A stretch of 64,000 nucleotides of DNA from Pachyseris speciosa (lineage: Eukaryota; Cnidaria; Anthozoa; Scleractinia; Pachyseridae): the NCBI GenBank assembly GCA_016490735.1, contig JAEMWC010000085.1:112501-176500 (forward strand), written 5' to 3'. Below the pieces are notes generated by a model, which worked only from the letters and a program-made list of their open reading frames with translations, did no database searches and was not told where the DNA came from. Shown in pieces: positions 28,769 through 40,537 of the stretch (positions within the stretch are counted from its first letter, which is position 1; each line of letters opens with the position of its first letter). The position numbers and the translations under genes were made by a program.

Positions 28769-31700
28769 ATAGCTAGCTAGCGCTTGCCAAATTTCAACTT
28801 GATTTTCACTTTTAGAACGCGAATTTTGATTGGTTCATCTGTTATCAGATGCGCGTTATGATTGGCTGGTGGGCAATATGATCGTCCAGAACGAAACATA
28901 ATTTTCCTTCTTTTGTCGGATGATTTTTGGAAATATTTTATAAAAGCAATTGAGGACTTTTTTCTGTGTTTAAATAGCCTCATCTAAACACTCGGGCGGT
29001 TGGGAGAATTGTTAAAAGTTATGCTAACCCTCGACTGCGTATCAGGTTTGCATGTCTCGAATTCTCCCAACCCATCTCGTGTTATTGATGACCTGTATTA
29101 AACGCACTGTACTTATTACTATAAATGGAAATAAAATGTGAAAAAGCGTTGAGTTACCATGGGTGTATATAGAGGATAAACGTTTGATAAAACGATGCCC
29201 GTCAGTTCCAATTCAAAACGGCGTTGTAGAGGAACATCCAACGGATTTCCTTGATACTGGTGTCAATAACAAAATGCTCCAATATGATTGGCTTTTAACA
29301 GGCACTATTTGTGGCTTAATTGACTGTTTCATGTCCAAACTGACCTGTCCGATTACAAACACTTGTAATCGGTCAGCCCAATTGGACAGATAAGCAGCTA
29401 AGGAAAACTGAGTACTTCATTCCATTAACCAATGAACTACCTAGCCAAAAAAATCAAGGGATATTTCTCAAGTGAGCAGGTTGATAGGTCTAGATTGAAA
29501 ACAAACATGGATGAAATTTTCCTGAATTTTGGCAGTCTGAGTTTCCCTTATTTCTTCATTGTCACAATTAATTGGTAATTGTACTTCGTGTCCTACAATT
29601 GTAATCGTGCTGGCAATTTGAAATCACTTGCCCGATTACTCCCTGTATTGTCCTCTATTCAGTCCTATTATCATTACTAACAACGAAAAGTAAACACTGC
29701 AAAATAACACTATTTGAATTCAATACTTCTAACCAACTTCTACTCCATTGTGTTATGTTCGTTGAATTAAAGATGAAATAGAAGGTCTGGGCTGGATATG
29801 GTGTTATTTGCCCTTTGGTGGTTGCTGTTAAATTGGCCAATATTATAATGTTAACTATTTCTGCAATCAAGATGTTAATTAAAGAACCTAACATTGAACT
29901 GTTTTATGTTACGGTGTTAAGTGTTATCGAGGTAGCCTCATCCAGATCATTCTACCAATACATCATTGTCCAACACAATAACACTATCTTAAAAGGACAT
30001 ATCTTCATTTCGTAGATCATTTTTATTTTGCGTACATATACCTACGGTGTTTTCATTCAAAAACAGCCTTCTATGCTCTATCTTCTAAGCCTACATCGGT
30101 TATTACTAAAAATCTTGGTATGTTCTCTGATTACAATAAATACAAATGCTAAAAGTGTACGATCATTTGATACTAAACTCCTACATTTATTTACATAGTC
30201 TACATTTTTACTTGACTCCCGCCCATAAGCTCAGATGACAACACCTTGGAGAATAATCCTGGGTCCTCATATCAAATGAACGTGTCACTGGTTAGTAACG
30301 TGAAGCCAGTAACCTAACATTGAACTGTTTTATGTCGCGTATAGAATTGAAAGGGCGGGTACAAGAACCCACGCACTTTCCTTATAGAGTAAGGAACGAA
30401 GTTCGGGGTTTGGGTGGTGGCTGGGCGATGGCTAACCAACTAGAAAAGCTTCAAGGGTCTGTTGAGGCCCGTGCTCGGAAATGGAACGAACATGCACAAA
30501 CAAAAGACGACAAAATGAGGCACTACAATGAACTGTCTTTAGAGAAGAGGATTGTCATAAAGCTATACATTTATATACATACACATACATTACACATATA
30601 CATATAATACTGATAGTTGTCATTGTTACTGCATTTGTTTCCCACTGTTCACTCCTAACAATATCTTTATTTGCCGAAAACCGTCAGCATTATTATAATA
30701 AAAACCTCTGAGGAATTTCACTAATCATCAACTTTTAATATATTGAGCAAACGAGTCTTAGGAGTTGTCTACTAGTGTGGTTGTCCGTGGAAGAGCTCTA
30801 TTTATATATTTAACTCGGATTCACTTATTTATTTCCTCACTTTTCTTGCAGAGTTAGAACTCTTTTTGGTCGTTTTGTCCCGCCCCGATTAGCTTTGTAG
30901 CTGTAAAGAAATTGTAATAAAGTTGTTGTTGTTGTTGTCGTTGTTAAAGAGTTGCCACTGATTCCTGGCCTCAAAGACAAGGTCTTCTCGATTTGACTGA
31001 CTCTTACAGGGCAATGACCAGAGATATAAGTACAGTCGGATAGGTGTACAGATCCGAACCACTTGTTTAGTTGTCAGTACTTGAGTCAATGTTACTGATG
31101 ACAGGCCTGTTCAGGAACACTTCTCCAAACCAATAACACAAGACAGACCACTTGCTTTTCTTTTCCACTGAGAAGTGTCGTCGAATGTTCACTTAAATAT
31201 ATTTTACTTTTCCCGCTTAAATAGTGTAACAACTCTTCAGACAACTGAAGAGAAGGAATCTTTCAAGTTCCCGAAAAATAATTACTATGAATGAATCTGG
31301 CTTTAGTTCAAATACCACCTAATTAACTAAATATTGAATTGCTGCAATTCAGTAAAAATCATCAGAATATTAACACTAGACGTTGTCAAATTTTAGAGCG
31401 AAAATCGCAAGATCAAGGTTTGCACCCTCGATGATACCATAAACAAACAAACAAACAAACAAACATTTCTAAAAAAAAAGGTCAGGTGTTAATCCGGCAT
31501 TCCCAGTAATGTATGTTGCAATCCATTTTTGGCGCTCCTGTACTGAGACTGCCCTCGCATTTACACTTGTATTCTCGTCTTTTTGTCAATAGGTCAGAAT
31601 TAGCTGATAGCAGACAAACTTTAGCGTCATTGGAATCACAGTGAACACCTACAATCCTCGTGCCCTAAAAGGAAATACATTTAGAAAAGGTAAGTTTCTC

Positions 31701-31984
31701 GATAGCAACCAACATCTAATTTAACTTAACAACAGTAATGATGGCGCACGCGTGGTAATGTTCTGGTACTTTCGCTTACGTGATCTTTTATTGGGAAGAT
31801 ACACGTGAAAGACAATTTGAAATGTATGATAATCGGTCTTCATTTTTTCTTTTATTGATGTTTTCGAAGAAGTCTCTTAAACAGACTTCTAGGTACTCTT
31901 TTTTTATTGTATATAGTGATTTCATAAGAACAGAATATTTTCCAGGTTATTTATCGGAAATAGTCTGAACCCAGGAGTCATATC
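28769..31984. other. Gene-poor interval of 3.2 kb
   Basis: AT-rich with only short ORFs (29163-29393, 30320-30607 and others) lacking domains. An (AAAC)n tract is at 31441-31464. I see no gene that can be supported. Confidence 0.5.
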
Positions 31985-32110
31985 ATAAGTCAGTGAAGTA
32001 CGATCGTCCGGGTGAGTGTAGTCCTAGGAAGGACTGTTTGTGGTGACATTGACTGACGTTTCGTTTCCTGAGCGGAAGTCATCATCAGAGTCAAGTGAGT
32101 GGTGTGGCGT
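31985..32110 (-). mobile_element. Penelope-type terminal sequence
   Basis: It contains GAAGTACGATCGTCCGG and, on the minus strand, the hammerhead at 32049-32094. A diverged match (CCGGACGATCGTGCTTCAC) lies at 45676-45694 in the opposite orientation, at the end of the related inverted repeat. Confidence 0.6.
32049..32094 (-). ncRNA. Hammerhead ribozyme with minimal stem III
   Basis: Minus strand: TTGACT (stem I), CTGATGA, a stem II segment with TTCC/GGAA, GAAA, CGTC, then AGTCAA, which pairs perfectly with TTGACT over six bases. The ACGU after GAA is the minimal stem III and loop seen in Penelope-type hammerheads, with C as the cleaved base. Cleavage is predicted between 32055 and 32054. The closing pair of stem II is imperfect. 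Confidence 0.7.
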
Positions 32111-32126
32111 CAGTAGGTAAAATACT

Positions 32127-32735
32127 CAGGCACTGTTTACACGGACGCGGTTTCATTTGTAACCGCATCGGTTTCGATGCGGTTACGCCTTTCGTTTACA
32201 CGGCGCCGGTCGAGTTCGTTATCAGAACCGGGTTGTTTTGAAAACGCTTTCAAAAGTGGAGCGTTTTCAAAACGATACGGTTTCATGGGTCGTGTAAACG
32301 GCGAAACCGCATCGATTTAAAAACGGTTGCTTATTTTCGTGCGAAATTGCCTGGCTCGCGAAGGGTAAATATGGTGAACCTTGCACGGAGTGCAGCGCTT
32401 TGTTGCACAATCACAATTTAAGTTCGCTTTCTTAGCTTTCATATAATTTACTCTCTATAAACCGAGAGGCATATCGTAATAACAGGTAGAGATGTCTTGA
32501 AATGCTGACTTTTTCGTCGATATGCTCCAGAATAACGAAGAGGAAAGCAAACCGACGATTCTGGATTCGGCCTGGGAGAACTAGTGTTTGGTGGGACATT
32601 GTTTGGAAGGTGTCATGCTTCCGGAAGAATGCCTGAGAACGAGATAACCATGACGTAAACCGTGTCGTTTTTATGCGGTTTCGAGGTCATGAAACCGTGT
32701 CGATTGGAAACCGCGTCCGTGTAAACGATGCCTCA
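32127..32735. mobile_element. TIR MITE with GTTTACACGGACGCGG ends
   Basis: Left GTTTACACGGACGCGGTTTC is inverted at 32708-32727. Internal sequences repeat the GTTTACACGG and AACCGCATCG motifs in both orientations. Outer ends (CAGGCA / TGCCTC) are hAT-like, but a clean 8-bp duplication was not found. Confidence 0.65.
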
Positions 32736-33726
32736 GGCTGTTAAGAGCCTGTCCATGAGAGGACCAGGCAGTGGTGATACATGCCGTCTCACCGATTTCA
32801 ATGAAACTTGGCCAGATTGTAGGGGACATCCAAAAATTCAAACAGCCAAAGTGGTTTGATCTTTGGAATTCTTCCGGGGAAGTTAGACCACCTCCCTGAT
32901 TTTTGTACAAAAATTCCCATAAAAGTTACTCTGAAAAACAGTTAAAGTAGGAGGACTTGTAACTTAGACAATTTATGCTATTCCTTTGTGGCTGCACAAT
33001 AGCATAGGTAAAGCCTTCATGTGTTTTGTGCAGGAGTTTCATGTTAATTAATTACTTGTCAATCAATGCAAGTTAATAATTAACAAGGTAAAACGGCACC
33101 ACAAAATAGGGTGAATTTGAGGCCCAATATCTCCAGAAGCCAGGTCCTCCGCTAAGAGAAGTTAATATCACTGTTCAGTTGTACCTTTGGCCTGTATAAA
33201 TCGTTAAAAAAAATTTGAGACCAGCTATTTTCTTTGCGCAGACCGACCTCAAACCTTGCACATTTTGAACAAGATTTTGCTTTAATGTAATCTTCTAGTC
33301 ACGGTAAAAACACAACTTTGGAGCGCAATAGGCGACCTCCTTCACTCGGTTGTTTTATTTGTTTATCTACTGATCCAGGTAGCTGATAAGAAAATGATTT
33401 TACAAATTTTCGCCAAAATTATTCGAAAACTGGTACGAGCAAGGTGTAGGAAATCAGCATCAAAAGTTCACGTTAGCAGTTAGCGCAATAGTAGCACTAG
33501 TTTTCGCTACTAAGTCGAAAACAAAATATTTACTCATAACTTCAGCATGATTCTCAAGACTCTGTACTTTGATTTTTGCATTACAATTAAAAACCGTTTC
33601 TTGGTCACCTAATGAAATCTAAAACTAAGAAAAGTAGTTGAACGTGAGACGCGACAGTATTTTGGAAAATTGCCAACCAGATGTCGCCTCAAACTGAACA
33701 TTTATAGCTTTTACAATGCTAAAGAA
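32736..33726 (+). repeat. Dispersed non-coding repeat, copy 1
   Basis: It matches 45003-45625 in reverse orientation, including TTTCAATGAAACTTGGCCAG, CAAAAATTCCCATAAAAGTTA and GGTAGCTGATAAG. It continues at 35156-35370 after the 33730-35152 element, so the two segments are one interrupted repeat. No protein was recognised. Confidence 0.75.
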
Positions 33727-33729
33727 TAA

Positions 33730-35152
33730 CAAGAGGCTACAATTAGCCTAAACCCGGGCTTGCAAAAAATAGTATTGTATCCCTAACTTAGTGCTAAACA
33801 AAAGAATAGAGGGAAGTCTGCCTTTCTTACATCGGACGCATTGTGTTTAGCTTGTGTTGGAGTCTATTTCTTTAGACCCCTATCAACATATATTCCTCTA
33901 AAATACAGCTCAACCATTGAGAACAATAACTATAACACTTGTAAAAAATATTTCTAAAAGAACAAGAAAAAGAGAAACAGAAAAAATAAAGCCCGCGATA
34001 TATACCACTAACAGACATCGAACACGGGTTAGCTGCGTCACAGGCAGGAACAATGACCTTTAGGCCACAGAGGTTTATCATTATGCAAGGTGATAAAAAT
34101 AGTGTATTGATTCCAAAAAAAAACTAAGCACACTTGTTTTCGCTTCGATGGATAATTGTTTGAGAAAGGAAACGCTTATCGAACGATGTAGGATTTTTTC
34201 GCATAAATGTGAATGGAGTCTCGGGGAAATGTGAGTAGAAAATTAATTAGCAGAGTGAAACTGTTTACAAATACGTCAATCCAGGGTCATTTGAAACACA
34301 AGAAAGGAACGTTTCTGGACAGTTTCAAGGGACGCTAGTGCATTTGTAAAAACTAATCGCTTATCATTCAAAAATTAAAGTCCAGAAATTAAAATAGTAA
34401 ATTAACTACCTGTCAAAGTCTCAGGGGTGTGTGATATCCCGTACTTGAGTTATTCAACAAAATGTACATCTCAGTGGAGCGGATACGGGGAACACGGCAG
34501 TCCATCTGGAGTTAAATTTTGGTCATGTTAAAAGCTTTCTTCTCGCTGTTGAACTTGCAAACATTCGTATAGACACTTGTCTTAACATATTAGTTGTTCA
34601 GACTTCAAAGACACAAGGTGAATCGACGTTTTCCGATACGTGACAACAAGTATCATTCTTGCTGTTGATATGAGATTTATACTTCCGAATCACTCGGCCG
34701 TGAAAGGTCAAGCTCCCTTTGTCTGTAGTCTCTAATTTTTGGCGCTCCCCTCGCGTCGCGTCTCCTCGCAACTTCGCGCGCGCACGTGTCTTTCGCCCGC
34801 CCCACAATCCATCGCCAAAATTAGAGACTACTCGCAGTCTACTGAAGCAGACACGAGGAAACACGGCAGTCCATCTGGAGTTAAGTTTACTCATGTTAAA
34901 AGCTTTCTTCTCGCCGTTGAACTTGCAATCATTTGCATAGACACTTCTCTTAACATATTGTTTGTTCAGACTTCAAAAGACACAAGGTGAATCGACATTT
35001 TCCGATACGTGACAACAGGCATCACTCTGTTAAAAATAGTTAGCGCTTGCGCAGAAACGCCGGAAGTGCACTTTGTGGATGATACTCGACGAAAAAGAAG
35101 AACCGTCGGTAATCTTAGACCCGGGCGCCGCGCGAGACGCGCGCAGCCCGGG
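33730..35152. mobile_element. 1.4-kb dispersed element, copy 2 (TAA-flanked)
   Basis: Copy of 25046-26476 with small indels. TAA flanks it at 33727-33729 and 35153-35155. The inverted paralogous sequence near 44990 (reverse complement GCTAAAGAACATAATTATTT) runs straight across the insertion point and represents the empty site. Confidence 0.8.
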
Positions 35153-35155
35153 TAA

Positions 35156-35370
35156 TTATTTCTGTCAGACAACAATATACCAAAGATTTGTTTATATGAA
35201 CAAATATCAGAGTGGCCAAAAGATATTTCATACTTACATTTTACAAGTAGGACTTAATTCAGTTGAGCTGTTTACTTCCAGAAGCGTCATCAGACGTCTA
35301 TCCGGCTATATCGCGTATCGTAAAATCTCAAACACCTATCGCCAAAGCGTTAAGCTTAACCTGTTTACTT
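35156..35370 (+). repeat. Continuation of the dispersed repeat, copy 1
   Basis: It aligns with the reverse complement of about 44770-44985 (for example TTATTTCTGTCAGACAA, GAGCTGTTTACTT, CAAACACCT). Confidence 0.7.
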
Positions 35371-36449
35371 TGTTCACTCAAACATATATCGAGTGCACTT
35401 AGGGAAACTGATACAAGGTTTCGAGTGGTCCATAAACTTAATTTAATTACAACCTACCAAGTCAACCGGGCTATGCGTGACAAAATCCTAGCCTTCTTGT
35501 AGGTCAGCGGACACAGGGATTTCAGGTTTGAGAAATACTGTAACTCTCGTCCATCCACGTGGAAAATTATTTCCCAAGTATCTCGTTCCTCTGCCCGGCA
35601 CTGTGACTCTCAGTGCGATGTTTTGCCCGGCGTTATCCTGAAGGAAATGAACTTCTTCCTCTAAGCTCTTGCTGTCGAGGTATCAAAGCGCATCTTCGAC
35701 AAATCTCTGTGTCCCAGACTAGTGTCTCTTCTGAGAGAGAATTAATTCTCGCACGCGTGGGCTTGTTCGATGAAGACGGCCGTGACTTTACAACTTGTCC
35801 GAAACACCGTGATCAGTTAGGTGTCAAGTTCAAGCCATCGATAAAGTGTCAGCATCCACTCCACGGCAATGGTAAAGGAAAGCGAGAGAGGGGGATTAAC
35901 CTTCAAATCTCCAAGGAAATCAAGAGGAAGTGGAAGGTCGTTGTTCCTGTTGAAGGTAATACACTTTGACTCTCTACCCCTTGAATTTGTGGTCTGATGA
36001 TCAAATTGCTCGATCAGCAGCCTCTATCGCTTTCCTGGAAGATCAGGATCGTGGGCCGGGTTCAGGGAATGAGAATCGAAGATCGAGAATCGGTACCGGG
36101 AAGCGGGGATTGGGGATCATAAGTGCGAATTACTATTTTTAGGTTGCACAAACAATCCAAACCGTGTCCCCTAGTCCGAAATTACGCTATAGCAGTGCAA
36201 CGACATGCACCGTGCTAAACATGACCTGCAAAAAATAAACCTGTAACCTTCACTACTAGTTTCTCCTCTTATCCTCCTTTTGTTTTGAGGAACATGAAAT
36301 CGGCAAAACATAAAATCAGTATCTCTGGCGAGGTTTTGAAACATAACAGCGAAGCGAAGTCTCCTTAAAAAAAAAAAAACAATAACTTAAAAAAATGTCA
36401 ATAATTAGCTTTCCGCCGCCACAGAGCGGTCCCGAGCACTACAGGCTAG

Positions 36450-36477
36450 CCTCCTCCGAAGACGTCTTTGGGCTTGT
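36450..36477. repeat. Fragment of the CCTCCTTCGCAGACG MITE family
   Basis: GCCTCCTCCGAAGACGTCTTTGGGC resembles the left arm of the palindrome at 24774-24880. Confidence 0.4.
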
Positions 36478-37362
36478 CACTGAACTAATATTAAATTGCT
36501 AAAATGAAGATCAGTGGATTTCTTATAACATGATGGAATACCAACAATTGGCCGCAAACATGAACAACAGTTGGAAAGTTTCTCTTCGTAGTTCTTAGCT
36601 AAGATGACGAAAAACTGACGCGAACCTTTTGGTATGTTTCAATTCTCACCAGGCACACTGATTTTATGTTTGGCCCAAATGGGAGAGCTAATGCTAAAGA
36701 TTACAGTTTTTATCTTTTACAGGTCCTATTCCATGGCTAACAAAGGCCATTGTACTGCTTTAGCGTAACTTGGGTCTAGGTAACACAGTCCAGCTTGACT
36801 CTTTATGTCCAGAGAATTATTAATTAATACGTATCATCCCCACGACCGATATTCCATCTCTAAGAGACCGCCGAAGTTCAAGAACAACAGAGCGGCGAAA
36901 ATTGAGCCTAACAAATAATAGATCGTGCATTCTTTAATTTATTCTGTGAACACAGGTATGTGTAGAACTTGTCGTGGGGAATACCAAGCCGCCATCAAGT
37001 CCCTTGCAAATATTTCACTGACCCAGGGTCAGACAGAGGAATAATGCTTAGCAGACTTGCCCATGGAACAGGCTGAGAGTACCATTTCGCCACACGTGCG
37101 ATTTCTACTGCCACCGGAAGATCAATCCAGCGAGGTATTGTGCACTCAGTTATCTCTGACCTCGTTATCGTAACACGACAATGGTTTACGCATGGGAACG
37201 GTTTGTGTCATTTCTAGCTGATGCTTGATTGAAAGGGGAATGTATATCTTTGCTCGAGGCATAGTTAAGTGGAAAAAATGACTGCTGTATCTTTATTTCC
37301 TTTTGTGAAGTATCTTCCGTACAGTTACTTTTCCTAATATTTGATTATTACGTACGCACAAA

Positions 37363-37366
<4 letters not shown>

Positions 37367-37415
<49 letters not shown>
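37367..37415. repeat. (TA)n microsatellite
   Basis: About 24 TA units within an intron of the pseudogene. Confidence 0.95.
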
Positions 37416-37420
<5 letters not shown>

Positions 37421-40381
37421 ATATTTCTTGCGCGATATTTCTTGCGCGATTGCTGCAAACAATCCTTGAATAATCAGATATTTTTTAGTCGTCATCTTTT
37501 AGTGTAATAGCATTACTTACTCAAATTTCTGTTGTTACAGCAGGGTGACCACCACTCCGATGTGTTCTCGTCGTTGTCTCAAGAGTCAGGGCAGGAACCA
37601 GAGACCTCGGTGGAGTGGCCGCCGACACCCCAGGTTGAGCACGAGCTTCAAAGTCTAAACAATTTCCTCAGGAGAACACCAGACAGGAGCGTCAGTCCTG
37701 TGCGTTCCCAATGTAAGTCTGATGTTCTTACTATCTCTGCCTCCACACAGCGATACTATACAAGGAAGGCTGAGCAGGCTGTGGATGTCGTACTGGATGC
37801 CTTTGCAACCCGGTAACTCTGTATGGCTGTTTGAGCAGGTGCGCAGCAGGCATGAGATGACCCAAGGAGGCACGTTAGTGCTTAGACAGGTCGTATGCTA
37901 TGAGGAGCCGGAATCATGGTACAATAGGCAGCAAATATTGTCACTTTTTGCCGGCGACTATTCCACGATGGAATTGCTCCAGCTGATCCCTGGCCTCACA
38001 AAGTGGAGGATCGATGAGGCAAGAAAACATGCTATCAAGAACAAACCTGGTCAGCCCATGGAGCCACCAACACTACAGAGGACTTGACTGGACCCTGTTA
38101 AGGTCGGTCACTTTCTAGATTTTATATCCAGTCCCTCTTTCCTCAAAGAGGGAGCATATGGACTAAAAATTTCAAGCTTTCTACTGGTGAGAATATTGAA
38201 ATCCCAAGTGTGGTGCGCACTGTGATCTCGACTCGTCTAGTTCCACTGTACTTGAACTACTGCGCCGAATCTCAGTTTGAACCCATGAGAAGGTCTATAC
38301 TGTTTAGCATCATCAGAGTAAGGGCTATCCTTTCAGTGACTATTATAAGTTGAAGTTTTAACAGCGGGCATGAGCCACTACCGTATTTACTCGAACATAT
38401 CGCCGCCAAAACTAGTTTTATTTATGGTAGTGTTGAATCTGTTAGATTATTGGCAAATTTGTGTGAGAAGATCTCTTAAACGCCACTCTCGAATAAACGC
38501 CGAATCTAATTAATAAGCAATGTGGTTCAATGTTGCGAAATGTCGTAACACTAAACACCTTGTGTCGACTATTGTATCCACAAATGAAATCAAGCAAAAT
38601 TAACACCGCAAAAACAAAGGCATACAAAGAACATACGAAGAAAATAAATTAAATGCTTTGGGGCTTAGAGTTTGCATTGTCAGCAGGTGTACTGATAATG
38701 TATTACAAAGGAAAGTAACTGACCTCTTAACCTTAGAAACGTGATTTGACAATACGTGTTGCAGATATGCGCAGCGTAACAAAAGAATTACTTGCTGGTC
38801 TGGACAACACGCAAACCGACGGGGTCTATGCGCTCACTTCTCTTGAAGATACCCTTAAACAGTTGCATCAGCATGGTAAGCTACCTTATGTTTGTAGCAC
38901 ACTGGATTCCTCGTTGGTTTTTGTTTTTCATAAAGATTTTACGCCATCATGGCTACATATCGTTGACGCATACAAAATACTCCCATGGCTTCATTGAACG
39001 TGGTCAATAGAACGTGGCGATAGAAGCCATTTACTGGCGTTTCTTTATTTCCTCTATCTAATTTCCTCAGGTCTGGACAATGAGACGACAAGTTCCATCA
39101 CATGTCGACTGAAAGCAGCAAAACAGTATCTCAAGTCGGATTTCAAGGTCCATGTCTCCCAAGAGGCAGCCTTTGCTGACCACTGCAGCGTGTATGCCCT
39201 CAGCAATGGACGGGGTGATCATCACGGGACTTGCCAGCACCAACACAACGTCTTTGATGATATGAGGAATGTCATCGTCGACATCCAGTTGGCCTTGTCC
39301 TCCTCTGATGTCCATTTTAGGTAGAATTTCAGGCATGAACAGAGTTCAGTACTAAATATCTTAACCAGTTTCGCAAGATAGCGAGCATCATTTTTTATTC
39401 TTTTATCATTGCAACTTCTCAGTGATACTGGAAGACAAGAAGAGCTACATTATGATGTCGAGAATGTTGTACCCAAGCTGGAGGAGTGGAAAGCGCATAT
39501 CGTGCGAGCGGTTCGTCAAGATGCTGCCAAATCCTTCGTGACTGACCATTTGTCGGCCTGTCAGGTACTCCTCATCATGGACTGGGCAATGAAGTTTCTC
39601 CCCTCCAGTTTCAGAGAGACCCAGAGAGACTGGTTCGGAAAAAAAGGGAAATCTTGGCATGTGACAGTGGCAATTACGAAAGACGAAGATAGCGGCGAGA
39701 TTGAGGTAATTGTCTGGACGCTATTACAGTACTTCACTAAATGCCGGACGTGTTTGCGGCCGGTAAATATTTTGGGGTGTGCCTGTAATCGCATTTGTTA
39801 GTGACATGCTAATCCGATTAAATGCACTGGGTGTTTTGGTTTGCATACATGAGGTTCGGTACTACCTACACAGTCAAGTCGGTATAATGAGGTTTTGTTT
39901 AACACAAATGATGACTTACTCTTACAAATATATTTCAGACATTGACCTTCATTCACATATTCGACTAGTGTACTCAGAATTGGTTTGCCGTGGCCTCTGT
40001 CTTAGAGCACACACTAACTACTCTGAAAGGACTGAAGCCCCAGCTTACAGAAGCCTTTCTGAGGTCGGATAACGCAGGCTGCTATCACACTACTTGCTTT
40101 CCTGTTACTCTCCTTACCGAGCCTCGGAGAGTGCACTGGAATTAGAATAGCCCGCTACGACCCTCAAGCGGGAAAGGATATATGTGATCGTCGGATCGCT
40201 TCAGTCAAGAGTCATGTGCCAGCATTAGGCGTCTAAGATTTATCGATATTTATACCACGATGTATTCATTGAGTTCTCCATATGGTACGCAACTGCGTAC
40301 ACGGAGGTTACGCATGCGCATTTGCTAAAAATGACAATTTGATAAAAGTAGCGACGTAACCACCCGTTACGCTGTTTAACA

Positions 40382-40416
40382 ACAACAACAACAATAATAA
40401 TAATAATAATAATAAT
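40382..40416. repeat. (AAC)n(AAT)n microsatellite
   Basis: Compound trinucleotide run. Confidence 0.9.
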
Positions 40417-40445
40417 GAAAACAAAAGAGTTAATGTTTGCGGTCA

Positions 40446-40537
40446 TAAATATGTTTTGGGCTTAACTCAGACTCATTTCAGCCCTCGCCTAGCGGCTTGG
40501 GCTAAAATGAGCTCTGAGAAGGGCCCAAAACATAGTT
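40446..40537. repeat. Foldback element
   Basis: ATGTTTTGGGC and TCATTTCAGCCC at the left are inverted at the right (GGGCTAAAATGA and GCCCAAAACAT), around a loop at CTCGCCTAGCGGCTT. Confidence 0.75.

Noticed and set aside
30320..30607. 95-codon plus-strand ORF as a gene
   Set aside because: The composition is protein-like in places (NQLEKLQGSVEARARKWNEH), but it ends in a TA-rich simple repeat and I see no domain, splice context or homologous copy. Not supportable.
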